A DNA stretch of 64,000 nt from Lachnospiraceae bacterium (GTDB taxonomy: Bacteria > Bacillota_A > Clostridia > Lachnospirales > Lachnospiraceae), in NCBI GenBank assembly GCA_016291475.1, contig JAEEXJ010000002.1:4012-68011 (forward strand), written 5' to 3'. Each line of letters begins with the position of its first letter. Positions within the stretch are counted from its first letter, which is position 1. The notes under the pieces are model-generated. The model was not told where the DNA came from and made no database searches. It worked only from the letters and a program-made list of their open reading frames with translations. The translations under genes were made by a program, and so were the position numbers. Positions 37,671-46,626 of this stretch are shown here, piece after piece.

Positions 37671-37698
37671 AAAAGGACTGCCTCACGGCAGTCCTTTT
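37671..37698. terminator. Bidirectional intrinsic terminator
   Basis: A perfect 12-bp stem AAAAGGACTGCC/GGCAGTCCTTTT (37671-37682 with 37687-37698) with a TCAC loop lies between the convergent DUF3298 lipoprotein and GNAT genes. Confidence 0.95.
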
Positions 37699-37707
37699 AT
37701 TTTGCAA

Positions 37708-38157
37708 TTATCCTTCGCAGATCACTGTCTCCATTATATCGTAATGAAGCTTTGTATAACCGCATTTTTTGTAAGTCTCTATAGCACGTTCATTCTCAGG
37801 TTCAACCTCAAGTTTGAACCTGACTATCCCGGGATACATGGAAGGAAGCGTTTCAAAAAACTGTTTCGATATTCCGCGTCTTCTGAAATCTTCTTTAACA
37901 TACAGATCCTCGATCCATGCGCAGATCCCGCCATACTCTGTTGTAAAGCTCTTTGAGACCATGGAGTATCCCGCTATCATGCCGTCTTCCATAAATACAT
38001 ATCCGTCAAGATACGGGCAATCTCCGATGCAGGCTTCAATATCATTCTTAAGCACATTATCGGATGATGTATGGAGAACCGCGGGAGAATCATAGAAGAC
38101 TCTCATCATCTCAAACACTTCATCGAAATGCGATCTATCCATCTTAACTATTTCCAT
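37708..38157 (-). CDS. GNAT family acetyltransferase
   Basis: This 149-residue cytoplasmic enzyme has the GNAT fold: GGICAWIEDLYVKEDFRRRGI with the acetyl-CoA loop RRRGISKQF (about 91-99), and a NERAIETYKKCGY motif near the C-terminus. The substrate is unknown. It is the last gene of an operon that starts with the CPBP protease at 41.2 kb, 6 bases after the HTH gene. Acetyltransferases beside small regulators are often involved in resistance or in modifying a toxic amine, but nothing here fixes that. Confidence 0.88.
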   Translation of the reverse strand: MEIVKMDRSHFDEVFEMMRVFYDSPAVLHTSSDNVLKNDIEACIGDCPYLDGYVFMEDGMIAGYSMVSKSFTTEYGGICAWIEDLYVKEDFRRRGISKQFFETLPSMYPGIVRFKLEVEPENERAIETYKKCGYTKLHYDIMETVICEG

Positions 38158-38163
38158 AGCGTT

Positions 38164-38358
38164 TTATTCCTCCCAAAACAGTTCATCAAGAGTCTTTCCG
38201 AGTATCTTGCATATGCTGCGGCATAAATTGATCGTAGGATTGTAATCACCTTTTTCGATGGCATTGATGGTCTGTCTGGATACTCCCACTTTATCAGCCA
38301 GGTCCTGTTGGGACATATCAAGCGCCGCTCTCGCAGCTTTCAGTTTCAGATTCTTCAT
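38164..38358 (-). CDS. Small XRE-family HTH regulator
   Basis: This is a 64-residue DNA-binding protein made almost entirely of one helix-turn-helix domain (SQQDLADKVGVSRQTINAIEKGDYNP, about 16-41), of the Cro/YozG type. Such short regulators are commonly paired with a membrane protein carrying a DERQ-type motif, as here. The gene lies 3 bases after the 364-residue membrane protein and 6 bases before the GNAT gene, so it probably controls its own operon. Confidence 0.93.
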   Translation of the reverse strand: MKNLKLKAARAALDMSQQDLADKVGVSRQTINAIEKGDYNPTINLCRSICKILGKTLDELFWEE

Positions 38359-38361
38359 CGG

Positions 38362-39456
38362 TTATTCCTCCTCATCTTCGGATGATTCGGACTTCCGATT
38401 GAAATATCTTTTTATGAAAATGGCCGCGAAAATGATCAAAAATGCTACAACGCAATAAACATTCAGTATCCTTATGGTCGGTACACCGTTTTGGATTATT
38501 GTTCCGGATAAATAATTGATGATGCATATTATCAGGTTCATCAAAAATATAACCGCAAACATTATAAACTTATCCTTACCGGTGCGATTGACGGCAAAAT
38601 AACTTTCATGCCATATGCAATATACCGCATAAACGATTATACCTATAAAAAGTGCTCCGCCGTAAAAGGCAAAAGAAGGCACCAGCCCCATGCTATCGAA
38701 ACAGATCATAATACCGATCTCTATAAGCAGTGTAAAAAATCCGAGTTTGAATCCCTTACCCTGTTCAAATATCTGACGTTCATCGTATTTGTCACGAACG
38801 TCTCCTCCGTGCATGATCAGAGCCTCACGGCAGACAAGGACGAGCACTAAGGAGAGCACCAGTACCAGTCCGATTATCATCGCATTATTTCCTGAGATAA
38901 CTGCATCCGGTTCATAGGCAAATTCATATTCCATTACCTGCTCGGAATTTTCGGGGAAAGAGTCGAACAATGTATCGTTTGCTATAGTCTCCGCTTCTTT
39001 CCTGCTAAGAAAGTTTTCGGAAGCATATTCAAAGAACTCATCCCTGTCCGTGTACACGATAAAACCGGCATTATAATCTCCTTCTTCAAGGTAGATCTTA
39101 GTATCCAGATAAACTGCTGTCTGCACGGATGAATAGCGCACTGCACCCTTTGAATCCGTTACAAGTATAGTCGTAATGAATCCGAGATCATCTGTACCAA
39201 CGCTTCCCACATCTTCCTTCGATACTCCTTCGGGAAGTAAGGAAAACTTCAGGATGTAATTGCCGGCTGTATCAACCGAAAAAGCCGTAAAGCTCTCCGG
39301 CTCCGCTACAGCGCCGTCAATTACCCGGACGGTCTTAGAATATTTGATGTGTCCTTCATCCGAATCTCCGGTGCCCATTAACACAGCTCCGAAAACAAGT
39401 ATCAGGATAACCAGAAGAACCAGATAAACAAAAAATTTTAATCGAGATTTCTTCAT
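38362..39456 (-). CDS. Membrane protein with N-terminal ectodomain and DERQ motif
   Basis: I do not recognise a family for the 364 residues as a whole. TM1 (about 9-27) is followed by an extracytoplasmic domain (about 29-188) and TM2 (about 190-209). A cytoplasmic loop holding KYDERQ (224-228 region) and four more hydrophobic segments follow, and the protein ends with an acidic tail. The ectodomain aligns with that of the CPBP protein encoded just upstream: residues 123-144 (LEEGDYNAGFIVYTDRDEFFEY) match 111-132 there in spacing and pattern. So the two neighbours share a duplicated sensor or binding module. The gene lies 15 bases after the CPBP gene. Confidence 0.82.
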   Translation of the reverse strand: MKKSRLKFFVYLVLLVILILVFGAVLMGTGDSDEGHIKYSKTVRVIDGAVAEPESFTAFSVDTAGNYILKFSLLPEGVSKEDVGSVGTDDLGFITTILVTDSKGAVRYSSVQTAVYLDTKIYLEEGDYNAGFIVYTDRDEFFEYASENFLSRKEAETIANDTLFDSFPENSEQVMEYEFAYEPDAVISGNNAMIIGLVLVLSLVLVLVCREALIMHGGDVRDKYDERQIFEQGKGFKLGFFTLLIEIGIMICFDSMGLVPSFAFYGGALFIGIIVYAVYCIWHESYFAVNRTGKDKFIMFAVIFLMNLIICIINYLSGTIIQNGVPTIRILNVYCVVAFLIIFAAIFIKRYFNRKSESSEDEEE

Positions 39457-39471
39457 AATCTATCTCCGACA

Positions 39472-41196
39472 TCAGATATAACTCATCAGGAAAAGTCCGA
39501 CACACATGAGTATAAATGCCCATGTATACTTCGCGCCGAAAAATGCAGCGGCAGGTTTTATCGCAGGTTTTACAACAGGTGCCTGATCAGGTGTAAACTC
39601 CGCAGCCTGCTGAAGAGTTCCGTCATAAGGATAAGGAGCGGCATAGCCTCCCCACTGTGCGTTCTGCATTTCACCGCCCTGAGAAAAATCCTGAGGCATG
39701 GGAACAGATGCGGTATTTTCCGTAACCTTTAATTTGCCGATGCATGCAAATACTATAAAGATTATCAAACCCGCAACCGCAGCAAGCAGGATAAACATAA
39801 GCCATATCATAAGTCCTATAAAGTAAGGATCTGTCATTGTCTGTAATGCCATCTCCTCGGTGATCTCTCCCGTAAGAAGAGCACCGTCAACTGCATGAGT
39901 GATAAGGAATGTTGTTACGGCAGATGTACCGCAATTGATCATCATGTGAAGTCCGATGGTCAGATATATCTTACCGGTCTTCAGATATAAAACGGCCCAA
40001 AGGCCACCTACCAATGCGGCAAAAAAGAACTGCTGGAAATTGCCGTGGAACAATCCGAAGAAAAGACCGGATGCTAGTACGGATATAAGAGCACCGTATT
40101 TATTCAGACGATCGATCAGTACTTTTCTGAATATCAATTCCTCAAATATCGGAGCAAGAATACCTACGGTAAGTATTCTGGGGAACGGATTGGAGTTATA
40201 CAAAAGATCGGCAAGCGATGAAGTATCCGCCTGAGACGACGAGAAAATAAGGTGTAATACCATTCCTATTATGGCGCCGACAAAGATCAGCCCTATAGTC
40301 ATCAGTGCATAAAGCAGATACATACCGAATCCGATACTGCGCTTTTCAATCCTGTTAACCGGGATTTTCCTGCACAGCATCAGGATAAGAGGAAAACCGA
40401 TAACATCCACCGAAAGGATGATCAGGAAAAAACTGAGATTTGTTCTGAGTTCATCGGAAATATCCGTAGGCAGAAATCTGACCGCATATGCCAAAACCAC
40501 CTGAGCGAGGGTAACAACAAGGCCGAAGATCGTGTATCTTACTGCTACGTTGTTCATTCTGCCTTTGATGATATCGTCGTCTTTTTTATCAGAGATCATA
40601 AGCATGATAAGAAGAGCGATTTCCAAAAGTCCGAGAACAACGGCAACACCCATCATCCAAAGCGGCGCCGAAGCAGAAGCGGTTATATCAATGGAAAACT
40701 CAAATACCGAGTCGGCATCTTCATCAAAAGTATCAAAACCGATCTGATCGATATAACTCTCAAGCAGCTTTTCCGAAGAAAACATATCGTATTCTTCACA
40801 TAATTCCCTGAAGGTCTCCTCATCTGAAACTAATTGATAGCTTACGTAATATGTCCCCTTCTTCAGATTCAGGACGATATTTTCTTCACTGAGCTGAAAT
40901 CCCGAAACGGTAAATACCGGATCATCATGTTCATCAACGATCCAAAAAAAGGTGATGTAACCCGGCTCCTCCACATCCCAGGAATAGTTCATGACCACAT
41001 TGCCATCCTCCTGAACCTCGAATGTAAAATCTTTTCCGTCCGGATTGATCTCTCCGTCTCTCTTCTCCACATCATAGGAGTAGAAGGAATTAAGCAATGT
41101 GTCACCTTGTCCGGTTTTTCTGAGTGATAGTGTCAGAAAAACAAAAAACGGCAGGATCAGTATCATGAACAGTATGTACAGCAGTTTGTTTTTCAT
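39472..41196 (-). CDS. CPBP family intramembrane metalloprotease with N-terminal ectodomain
   Basis: The start is ATG 41196 (GGAGG 5 bases upstream), giving 574 residues; a longer frame from 41226 lacks a ribosome site. TM1 (5-25) is followed by an ectodomain (about 27-178), TM2 (about 180-201) and then a CPBP (CAAX-like) protease bundle with EELIFRK (Glu352-Glu353, Arg357), FGLFH (380-384) and the LHMMIN motif near 416-421. These are the catalytic motifs of the Abi/CPBP family, some members of which protect against bacteriocins. A P- and Q-rich cytoplasmic linker and a final TM end the protein. The ectodomain is shared with the next gene. It has its own near-consensus promoter. Confidence 0.88.
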   Translation of the reverse strand: MKNKLLYILFMILILPFFVFLTLSLRKTGQGDTLLNSFYSYDVEKRDGEINPDGKDFTFEVQEDGNVVMNYSWDVEEPGYITFFWIVDEHDDPVFTVSGFQLSEENIVLNLKKGTYYVSYQLVSDEETFRELCEEYDMFSSEKLLESYIDQIGFDTFDEDADSVFEFSIDITASASAPLWMMGVAVVLGLLEIALLIMLMISDKKDDDIIKGRMNNVAVRYTIFGLVVTLAQVVLAYAVRFLPTDISDELRTNLSFFLIILSVDVIGFPLILMLCRKIPVNRIEKRSIGFGMYLLYALMTIGLIFVGAIIGMVLHLIFSSSQADTSSLADLLYNSNPFPRILTVGILAPIFEELIFRKVLIDRLNKYGALISVLASGLFFGLFHGNFQQFFFAALVGGLWAVLYLKTGKIYLTIGLHMMINCGTSAVTTFLITHAVDGALLTGEITEEMALQTMTDPYFIGLMIWLMFILLAAVAGLIIFIVFACIGKLKVTENTASVPMPQDFSQGGEMQNAQWGGYAAPYPYDGTLQQAAEFTPDQAPVVKPAIKPAAAFFGAKYTWAFILMCVGLFLMSYI

Positions 41197-41215
41197 AAAA
41201 ACCTCCAATAAAAAA

Positions 41216-41251
41216 AGAATTACCACCCCGCTATAACAGGATAGTAATTCT
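41216..41251 (-). terminator. Terminator after buk, overlapping the next promoter
   Basis: On the minus strand AGAATTAC (41251-41244) pairs with GTAATTCT (41223-41216) around a 20-base loop, then a run of seven T follows. Its upstream arm overlaps the -10 box of the CPBP promoter, so it can form only in read-through from buk. Confidence 0.6.
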
Positions 41252-41269
41252 CTTTTTACAATTTGTCAA
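41241..41269 (-). promoter_or_regulatory. Near-consensus sigma-A promoter of the CPBP operon
   Basis: Minus strand: -35 TTGACA (41264-41269, perfect), a 17-base spacer and -10 TACTAT (41241-41246, 5 of 6). The expected start is near 41234, about 38 bases before the CPBP start codon. Confidence 0.85.
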
Positions 41270-41296
41270 TTATATCTTACATTTTGTAAGACTTAT

Positions 41297-42367
41297 TTAT
41301 GCATAAACCTTAGCTTCTTCTTCGCCGTTCATGACACGAAGTCCGCCCTGGGCAAGAGCAAGAAGCTCATCTTCTCCGGGATAAACGGTTACGGGAGCGA
41401 TCTTTCCGACTCTCTCGATCATAGCCTTGGTAACTCTCTCGTTGTATGCGATTCCGCCGGTGATGATGATCTGGTCTACATCTCCCTTAAGAACGGTTGA
41501 CTCTGCTCCGATGTCCTTGCAAACCTGGAAGATGAATGCTTCCATAACAAGCTTAGCCTGAGCATCGCCCTCGTCCATTCTCTTCATTACTTCTCTTGCA
41601 TCGTTGGTTCCGAGATATGCGTTAAAGCCTCCCTGTCCGGTAGCCTTCTTGAGCATCTCCTTCTCGGAGTACTTGCCTGAGTAGCAAAGTCTGATGAGCT
41701 TTCCGGTAGGAAGTCCGCCGCATCTTTCGGGTGAAAGTGCACCGTCTCCTTCGAATGCGCTGTATACGTCAACGATCTTGCCGTACTCGTGAGCGCCTAC
41801 GGAAACACCGCCGCCGAGGTGAGCAACGACAAGTCTGAGATCCTCATACTTCTTACCGATGGACTTAGCGTAACGTCTTGCTACAGCCTTCTGGTTAAGG
41901 GGATGGAAAATTGAAGTTCTGGGGCACTCCGGCATACCTGAGATTCTTGCTACGTCGCTGAGCTCGTCTACAACAACGGGGTCAACGATGAATGCCTTCT
42001 TGCCGATCTGATCTGCGATCTCACGGGCAAGGATTCCGCCGAGGTTAGATGCATGCTGTCCCTGAACGCCGATCTCAAGATCCTTGATAACCGCATCGGT
42101 AACTTCATAGGTTCCGCCGGGGATGGGCTTAAGAAGTCCGCCTCTTCCTACGATGAAATCAAATGAGTTAACATCGATGTTACTGTTCTTAAGGAAATCA
42201 AGAATGATGTTCTTTCTGAAATCCTTCTGAGCGATTATTGAATCATACTGTGAGATCTCCTCGGTTGAGTGACGGAGAGTCTCATCCATTACACAGGTCT
42301 CATCCTCGAAGATACCTACCTTTGTGGAGGTGGATCCGGGATTGATGATAAGAGATTTAAGTGCCAT
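41297..42367 (-). CDS. buk: Butyrate kinase
   Basis: Buk converts butyryl phosphate and ADP to butyrate and ATP, the last step of one butyrate route. The 356-residue protein shows the acetokinase-family N-terminus LIINPGSTSTKVG (residues 5-17). It also has VGRGGLLKPIPGGTY, VVAHLGGGVSVGAH, the GALSPERCGGLPTG block and IIITGGIAYNE. It lies 11 bases after ptb. Branched-chain acid kinases look similar, but the pairing with ptb supports butyrate. A terminator overlapping the next promoter follows. Confidence 0.96.
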   Translation of the reverse strand: MALKSLIINPGSTSTKVGIFEDETCVMDETLRHSTEEISQYDSIIAQKDFRKNIILDFLKNSNIDVNSFDFIVGRGGLLKPIPGGTYEVTDAVIKDLEIGVQGQHASNLGGILAREIADQIGKKAFIVDPVVVDELSDVARISGMPECPRTSIFHPLNQKAVARRYAKSIGKKYEDLRLVVAHLGGGVSVGAHEYGKIVDVYSAFEGDGALSPERCGGLPTGKLIRLCYSGKYSEKEMLKKATGQGGFNAYLGTNDAREVMKRMDEGDAQAKLVMEAFIFQVCKDIGAESTVLKGDVDQIIITGGIAYNERVTKAMIERVGKIAPVTVYPGEDELLALAQGGLRVMNGEEEAKVYA

Positions 42368-42378
42368 ATTATTTCTCC

Positions 42379-43305
42379 TTATTTATTAAGCTTTTTCATC
42401 TGATCGGAAACGACTGCTGCAAGGGCAATGGAGTTAACCTTAACATCCTTGGTGTCGGATCTGGAGGTAAGGATAACGGGAGCCTTGGTTCCGGTAAGAA
42501 TGTTTCCGTTCTTTACTCCGGGTACCATGTGAACAATTGATTTGTAAACAAGGTTTCCTGCGTGAATGTCGGGGAAAAGAAGGATGTCAGCTGATGCTGC
42601 GCAAGGACGGTCGGTCGCTTTCTTTTCCTCTGCTGCTTCCTTGTAAAGAGCGATGTCGAGGGAAAGAGGTCCATCTACAACACATCCCTTGATCTTTCCT
42701 TCCTCGTTCATCTTACGAAGCTCGTCTGCTTCAACGGTAACGGGCATCTTGGGGTTAACAACCTCAACTGCTGCAAGAGGTGCAACCTTGGGGTTCTCAA
42801 CGCCGCAGGCGTTAGCTACTTCTACGGTATAGTCGATGATGGCAACCTTGTCCTCAAGAGTGGGATAAGGCATGAATGCTACGTCGGTAAGGAAAAGAAG
42901 TCTGTCGATTCCGGGAAGCTCGAATACGCATACGTGTGAAAGAGGCTTTCCGGTACGAAGTCCTACTTCCTTATCAAGAACGCTCTTAAGGAAGGTCTTG
43001 GTGTCAACGAGGCCCTTCATGTACATGTCAGCTTTTCCGTCATGTACAAAGCTTACAGCCTTGAGAGCTGCTTCCATGGGATCCTTGACATCAACGATCT
43101 CATATTCATCAAGTCTCATATCAAGCTCGGCTCCGATAGAACGGATCTGATCCTCATCACCTACAAGAATGGCATCGATGATTCCCATTCTGTGTGCTTC
43201 TCTTACAGCTTCAAGCACGGGCTTGTCCTGTGCTACGGCAACTGCCAGTTTTTGCTTGTCGAGGCCCTTGACCTTAGCAAGCAGATCAGCGAAATTCTTA
43301 CTCAT
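42379..43305 (-). CDS. ptb: Phosphate butyryltransferase
   Basis: Ptb exchanges CoA for phosphate on butyryl-CoA, making butyryl phosphate for Buk. The start is ATG at 43305 (AAGGAGA 8 bases upstream), giving 308 residues. Features of the phosphate acyltransferase fold include AVAVAQDKPVLEAVREA near the start, MYMKGLVDTKTFLKSVL, LFLTDVAFMPYPTLEDK and the C-terminal MVPGVKNGNILTGTKAPVILTSR. The ptb-buk order is the same as in Clostridium acetobutylicum and Butyrivibrio. It sits behind a 130-base region that holds the terminator of the upstream kinase gene. Confidence 0.95.
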   Translation of the reverse strand: MSKNFADLLAKVKGLDKQKLAVAVAQDKPVLEAVREAHRMGIIDAILVGDEDQIRSIGAELDMRLDEYEIVDVKDPMEAALKAVSFVHDGKADMYMKGLVDTKTFLKSVLDKEVGLRTGKPLSHVCVFELPGIDRLLFLTDVAFMPYPTLEDKVAIIDYTVEVANACGVENPKVAPLAAVEVVNPKMPVTVEADELRKMNEEGKIKGCVVDGPLSLDIALYKEAAEEKKATDRPCAASADILLFPDIHAGNLVYKSIVHMVPGVKNGNILTGTKAPVILTSRSDTKDVKVNSIALAAVVSDQMKKLNK

Positions 43306-43371
43306 GATATGTCTCCTTGTTAAATTAATGTAAAAATGCAGTAAATATTTATACGCACCATTCAAAATAAT

Positions 43372-43410
43372 AGCACCCGGCGGGCTTTATTACAATACCG
43401 CCGCGGTGCT
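43372..43410 (-). terminator. Intrinsic terminator after the histidine-kinase gene
   Basis: On the minus strand AGCACC(G)CGGCGG pairs with CCGCCGGGTGCT (12 bp with one bulged G). The 13-base loop is AT-rich, and TATTATTTT follows. It ends the VTC-to-kinase operon before ptb. Confidence 0.75.
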
Positions 43411-43437
43411 CATGCTCTTCACAGTTACCGTATAAAC

Positions 43438-44697
43438 CTAAAGGATCGCCGTAAATGTGATCTTATTATCTCCGGAAAGATCAGCCGTTATCCTGCCTTT
43501 ATGTGCCTCCGCTACGGCACAGGCTACGGATAGTCCGATCCCGAACCCGCCGCTTTCAGAATTTCTGGAAGAATCCGCCCTGTAAAACCTGTCGAAAAGA
43601 TGCCTTACGGCCTCCTTATCCATAGGCTCATTCAGATCATTGGTTACCCTGATAAGCGCCTTTTTTCCCTTTGACGAAAGGCTCCAGGAAACCTCTCCTC
43701 CCTCCGGACAGTACTTGACCGCATTATCCAGGAGAATGCTCATAAGTTCATAGACCTTCTTCTTATCACAGGTTATGCGGACCCCACTTTCAATATCCGA
43801 AACAAAGTTTAATCTGCGGGTAATGGAAGGAGCCTTGACCGAATCTGCCACATCTTCTGCCAAAGCAGATACATCCACTTCCTCCGGACTTAAGACATCT
43901 TTTCCCTCTTCCATTTTGGACAGGGTTATCAGATCGTTTGTAAGGAGGGTGAGTCTTTCCGTCTGTTTTACGATATCCGAGATCCACTCATTATCCTCGC
44001 CAAGCTCCATTCCCAGAACGTCAGCATCTGCTCTGATTATGGAAAGAGGAGTTTTGATCTCATGTCCCGCATCGGAGATGAATCTCTTCTGCTTTTCCCC
44101 GGCTTCTTCGATAGGGCTGACTGCTTTTCCCGATATAAAATAGATCACGCATCCGATGATCATAAGTCCGATCAGGGATATGGCGATGCTTGTATTTCTA
44201 AAATCCCTGAAGCCTGATAATGCCGCGCCTCTGTCGCAAAAGATAACAATCCTGCCGCCGTCTTCAGTATCAGAGACCTCATATCTGTAATCATAGATAA
44301 ATCCGGTCTTCCCACCGCCTGAAATGACTTTGTCCGCAAGAGCTACGGCTGTCTCATCCGATACTGCAGAAATCTTATCCGTATCACTCCTTATGACTTC
44401 CCCGCTTTCGGAATATTCGACTGTAAAAAATCTGGTTTCAAATGCAATCTCCGGAGAATCGATCCTCTCTCCGTGCATCATCCGCGGAGGTTCACCGGGA
44501 AACTCACCTGCCTGAGAATGAAGCATCCCCTCGGGGAAGGCCCCGCCGTTATCGGCAAGTATCTTAAGCACTTTGTCCGAATCTCTGAGCACGTGGATAT
44601 AGTTACTTATATTCATGCCGCCCACCAGGACGATAAGTACGACAAAAGCCGATAAAAAGGCGGTCATAATAAATTTTATCCGAAGCTTTTTTATCAT
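43438..44697 (-). CDS. Sensor histidine kinase of the VTC/DUF4956 cassette
   Basis: This is a 419-residue membrane kinase. TM1 is at about 11-30. The extracytoplasmic part (about 32-155) is rich in acidic residues and carries PPRMMHGER. TM2 (about 170-190) is followed by the HisKA domain with SDAGHEIKTPLSII (phospho-His) and the HATPase domain (DNAVKYCPEGGEV, FGIGLSVACAVAEAHKG). It follows its response regulator by 4 bases and closes the cassette. The signal it detects is unknown. Because every other gene of the unit is here, it probably controls them. Confidence 0.93.
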   Translation of the reverse strand: MIKKLRIKFIMTAFLSAFVVLIVLVGGMNISNYIHVLRDSDKVLKILADNGGAFPEGMLHSQAGEFPGEPPRMMHGERIDSPEIAFETRFFTVEYSESGEVIRSDTDKISAVSDETAVALADKVISGGGKTGFIYDYRYEVSDTEDGGRIVIFCDRGAALSGFRDFRNTSIAISLIGLMIIGCVIYFISGKAVSPIEEAGEKQKRFISDAGHEIKTPLSIIRADADVLGMELGEDNEWISDIVKQTERLTLLTNDLITLSKMEEGKDVLSPEEVDVSALAEDVADSVKAPSITRRLNFVSDIESGVRITCDKKKVYELMSILLDNAVKYCPEGGEVSWSLSSKGKKALIRVTNDLNEPMDKEAVRHLFDRFYRADSSRNSESGGFGIGLSVACAVAEAHKGRITADLSGDNKITFTAIL

Positions 44698-44701
44698 AAG
44701 A

Positions 44702-45382
44702 TTAATTCTCCGAATCGGTCACCAGACTGTATCCCGCATTTCTTACAGCCTTGATCCGTACGTTTGCACCGATACGGATCAGCTTCTTTCTAAGGTATGA
44801 AAGGTTGGTCCACACAATACTGCTGTCTCCTTCAAAATCTATTCCCCAGATCTTATCGAAAAATCTTTCCGTGGTGATCAGCATACCGGGATTGGACATG
44901 AGGTATTCCATCATTTGAAATTCTTTGGAAGAAAGTCTGACGCTTTCAGACGGCGATGATAATTCGAAGTTTGCTCTGTTAAGGGATATGTTTCCGAATC
45001 TGAGCAAATTATCCCCGGCAGGCGTGAGTGTTCTTGTCATTGCCCTGAGTCTTGCCAAAAGTTCCTTTCCGTCAAAGGGTTTTGTCAGATAATCGTTAGC
45101 CCCGAGATCAAGTCCCTCTACTTTGTCATCCACCTGGGATTTTGCGGTCAGCATCATGACAGGTATCTTAACACCCGAAGATCTTGCCCTTTTCAGCACT
45201 TCAAATCCGTCCATTCCGGGCATCATAACATCCAGGATGGCTGCATCGTAATCACCGGCCGTAAGATAGTCGAGCGCATCGGAGCCGTTATATACCGCAT
45301 CCACCGAATAGTTATTCCCTTTAAGTATGGCCGTTAATGCCCGGGACATAGATTTTTCGTCTTCCGCAAGAAGTATTTTCAT
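44702..45382 (-). CDS. OmpR/PhoB-family response regulator of the cassette
   Basis: This 226-residue transcription factor has a receiver domain (LLAEDEKSMSRAL, phospho-Asp in ILDVMMPGMDG near residue 51, MLTAKSQ, KPFDGKELLARL). A C-terminal winged-helix domain follows (LSSKEFQMMEYLMSNPG, WGIDFEGDSSIVWTNLSYLRKKL). It pairs with the kinase encoded 4 bases later. A direct repeat with an 11-base period in the promoter of the VTC gene (48071-48091) is a good candidate for its binding site, which would make the cassette self-regulating. Confidence 0.95.
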   Translation of the reverse strand: MKILLAEDEKSMSRALTAILKGNNYSVDAVYNGSDALDYLTAGDYDAAILDVMMPGMDGFEVLKRARSSGVKIPVMMLTAKSQVDDKVEGLDLGANDYLTKPFDGKELLARLRAMTRTLTPAGDNLLRFGNISLNRANFELSSPSESVRLSSKEFQMMEYLMSNPGMLITTERFFDKIWGIDFEGDSSIVWTNLSYLRKKLIRIGANVRIKAVRNAGYSLVTDSEN

Positions 45383-45438
45383 AGCTGTATTATCTCACAA
45401 TAAGAAATACTAAGTAAGTATATTCGTCTGTCATTTCA

Positions 45439-46608
45439 TCATTTTCCGCCGAAAGGCTCACCGGGAGCCTGTCCTTCTCCCGGCATAAACCCTTCTCCGG
45501 GAGCGAAGCCTTCTCCCGGGCCATGACCTCCTTCCGGCCTTGATGCTCCGCCGAATCCGCCTTCCGAACCGAAACCGCCTCCCATGAACTGGTTGGGAAT
45601 GGCATCTGTTTCTTCGCCGTTAACGATAAGAGTCCCTCCGTTTAATTCAGCACTTCCGTCATAGTCACATGCCGACTGACCCGTTATATCGATCTTTCCG
45701 CCGTTTATTATGAGATCGCCGTTAGAATCAATCCCGTCTGTATCACCTTCGCCCATAACTATGGTAATATCTCCGCCGTTTATCTCGACCTTAACATCTG
45801 TTTCATCGGACTTTTGTGCTGCGTTTATTCCGTCATCGGATGCATTTATCACGATCTTCCCGCCGTTTATCACTATATTTGTGGCTTCCAATCCCTCTGC
45901 TCCGTCAAGTGTGATATCGCCGTCTTCTATCGTAAGATTTACATCCGCATGAATACCGTCATCACCGGCTTTGACATTGAGAGTTCCGCTGCTCATCAGG
46001 AAATCTTCGTTTACATTGATACCGTCATCCGAAGCATCTATATCAAGACTTCCGCAGGATATGACAAGACTGTCATTTACTGAGATGCCCTTTCCGTCAG
46101 CCGCATTTATATTAAGGCTGCCTTCCCCGCTTATGGCCACATCCGTTTTAGAGTAGATGACTGCATCGATTTCTTCATCCTCGGGATCATTAAAACCTTC
46201 TTCATTCATAAGAACGGATTCACCGTCCAAAATGATATTTACATCACCTGCGGACCGGGCATATATCGCTGCAGAAGATGAACTTACGATCTTTGCATCA
46301 CAGAGTATAAGTGTCACGCTCTCATCTTCTCCCGCATCTATCCTGACCGTGCAGTCCTCGGATGATCCGGTCAATAAATAACTTCCGCCTTCCGTGATAC
46401 TGACCATTCCACTGTCATCACTTAGTTCTATTACTTCATCATATCCGGAGACTACGGATTCTTCTTCAATCTCATTCTCCGCAGATACAACCGTATCCGT
46501 CACTCTGTCTGAAACACTGCTTTCCGTATGGGAAGCCGTACATCCCGTTATCATAAGAGAGACTATTGCTCCGGCTGCAACTATATTCAAGATATTCTTT
46601 CTTTTCAT
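45439..46608 (-). CDS. Beta-helix carbohydrate-binding-domain lipoprotein
   Basis: The 389-residue lipoprotein has a signal ending in MITGC (Cys23). The body (about 60-325) consists of repeated GG-D-ID and DDGIN units (SSGTLNVKAGDDGIHADVN, INGGKIVINASDDGIN) forming a right-handed beta-helix. This matches the carbohydrate-binding domain family PF14262 (Cthe_2159-like); some members bind polygalacturonate. A Gly-, Pro- and Glu-rich C-terminal tail with PGEGF repeats follows (about 335-389). The start is ATG 46608 with AAGGAG upstream. It lies between the DUF4956 gene and the response-regulator gene. Confidence 0.87.
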   Translation of the reverse strand: MKRKNILNIVAAGAIVSLMITGCTASHTESSVSDRVTDTVVSAENEIEEESVVSGYDEVIELSDDSGMVSITEGGSYLLTGSSEDCTVRIDAGEDESVTLILCDAKIVSSSSAAIYARSAGDVNIILDGESVLMNEEGFNDPEDEEIDAVIYSKTDVAISGEGSLNINAADGKGISVNDSLVISCGSLDIDASDDGINVNEDFLMSSGTLNVKAGDDGIHADVNLTIEDGDITLDGAEGLEATNIVINGGKIVINASDDGINAAQKSDETDVKVEINGGDITIVMGEGDTDGIDSNGDLIINGGKIDITGQSACDYDGSAELNGGTLIVNGEETDAIPNQFMGGGFGSEGGFGGASRPEGGHGPGEGFAPGEGFMPGEGQAPGEPFGGK

Positions 46609-46626
46609 ATCTTTTACTCCTTTCTG

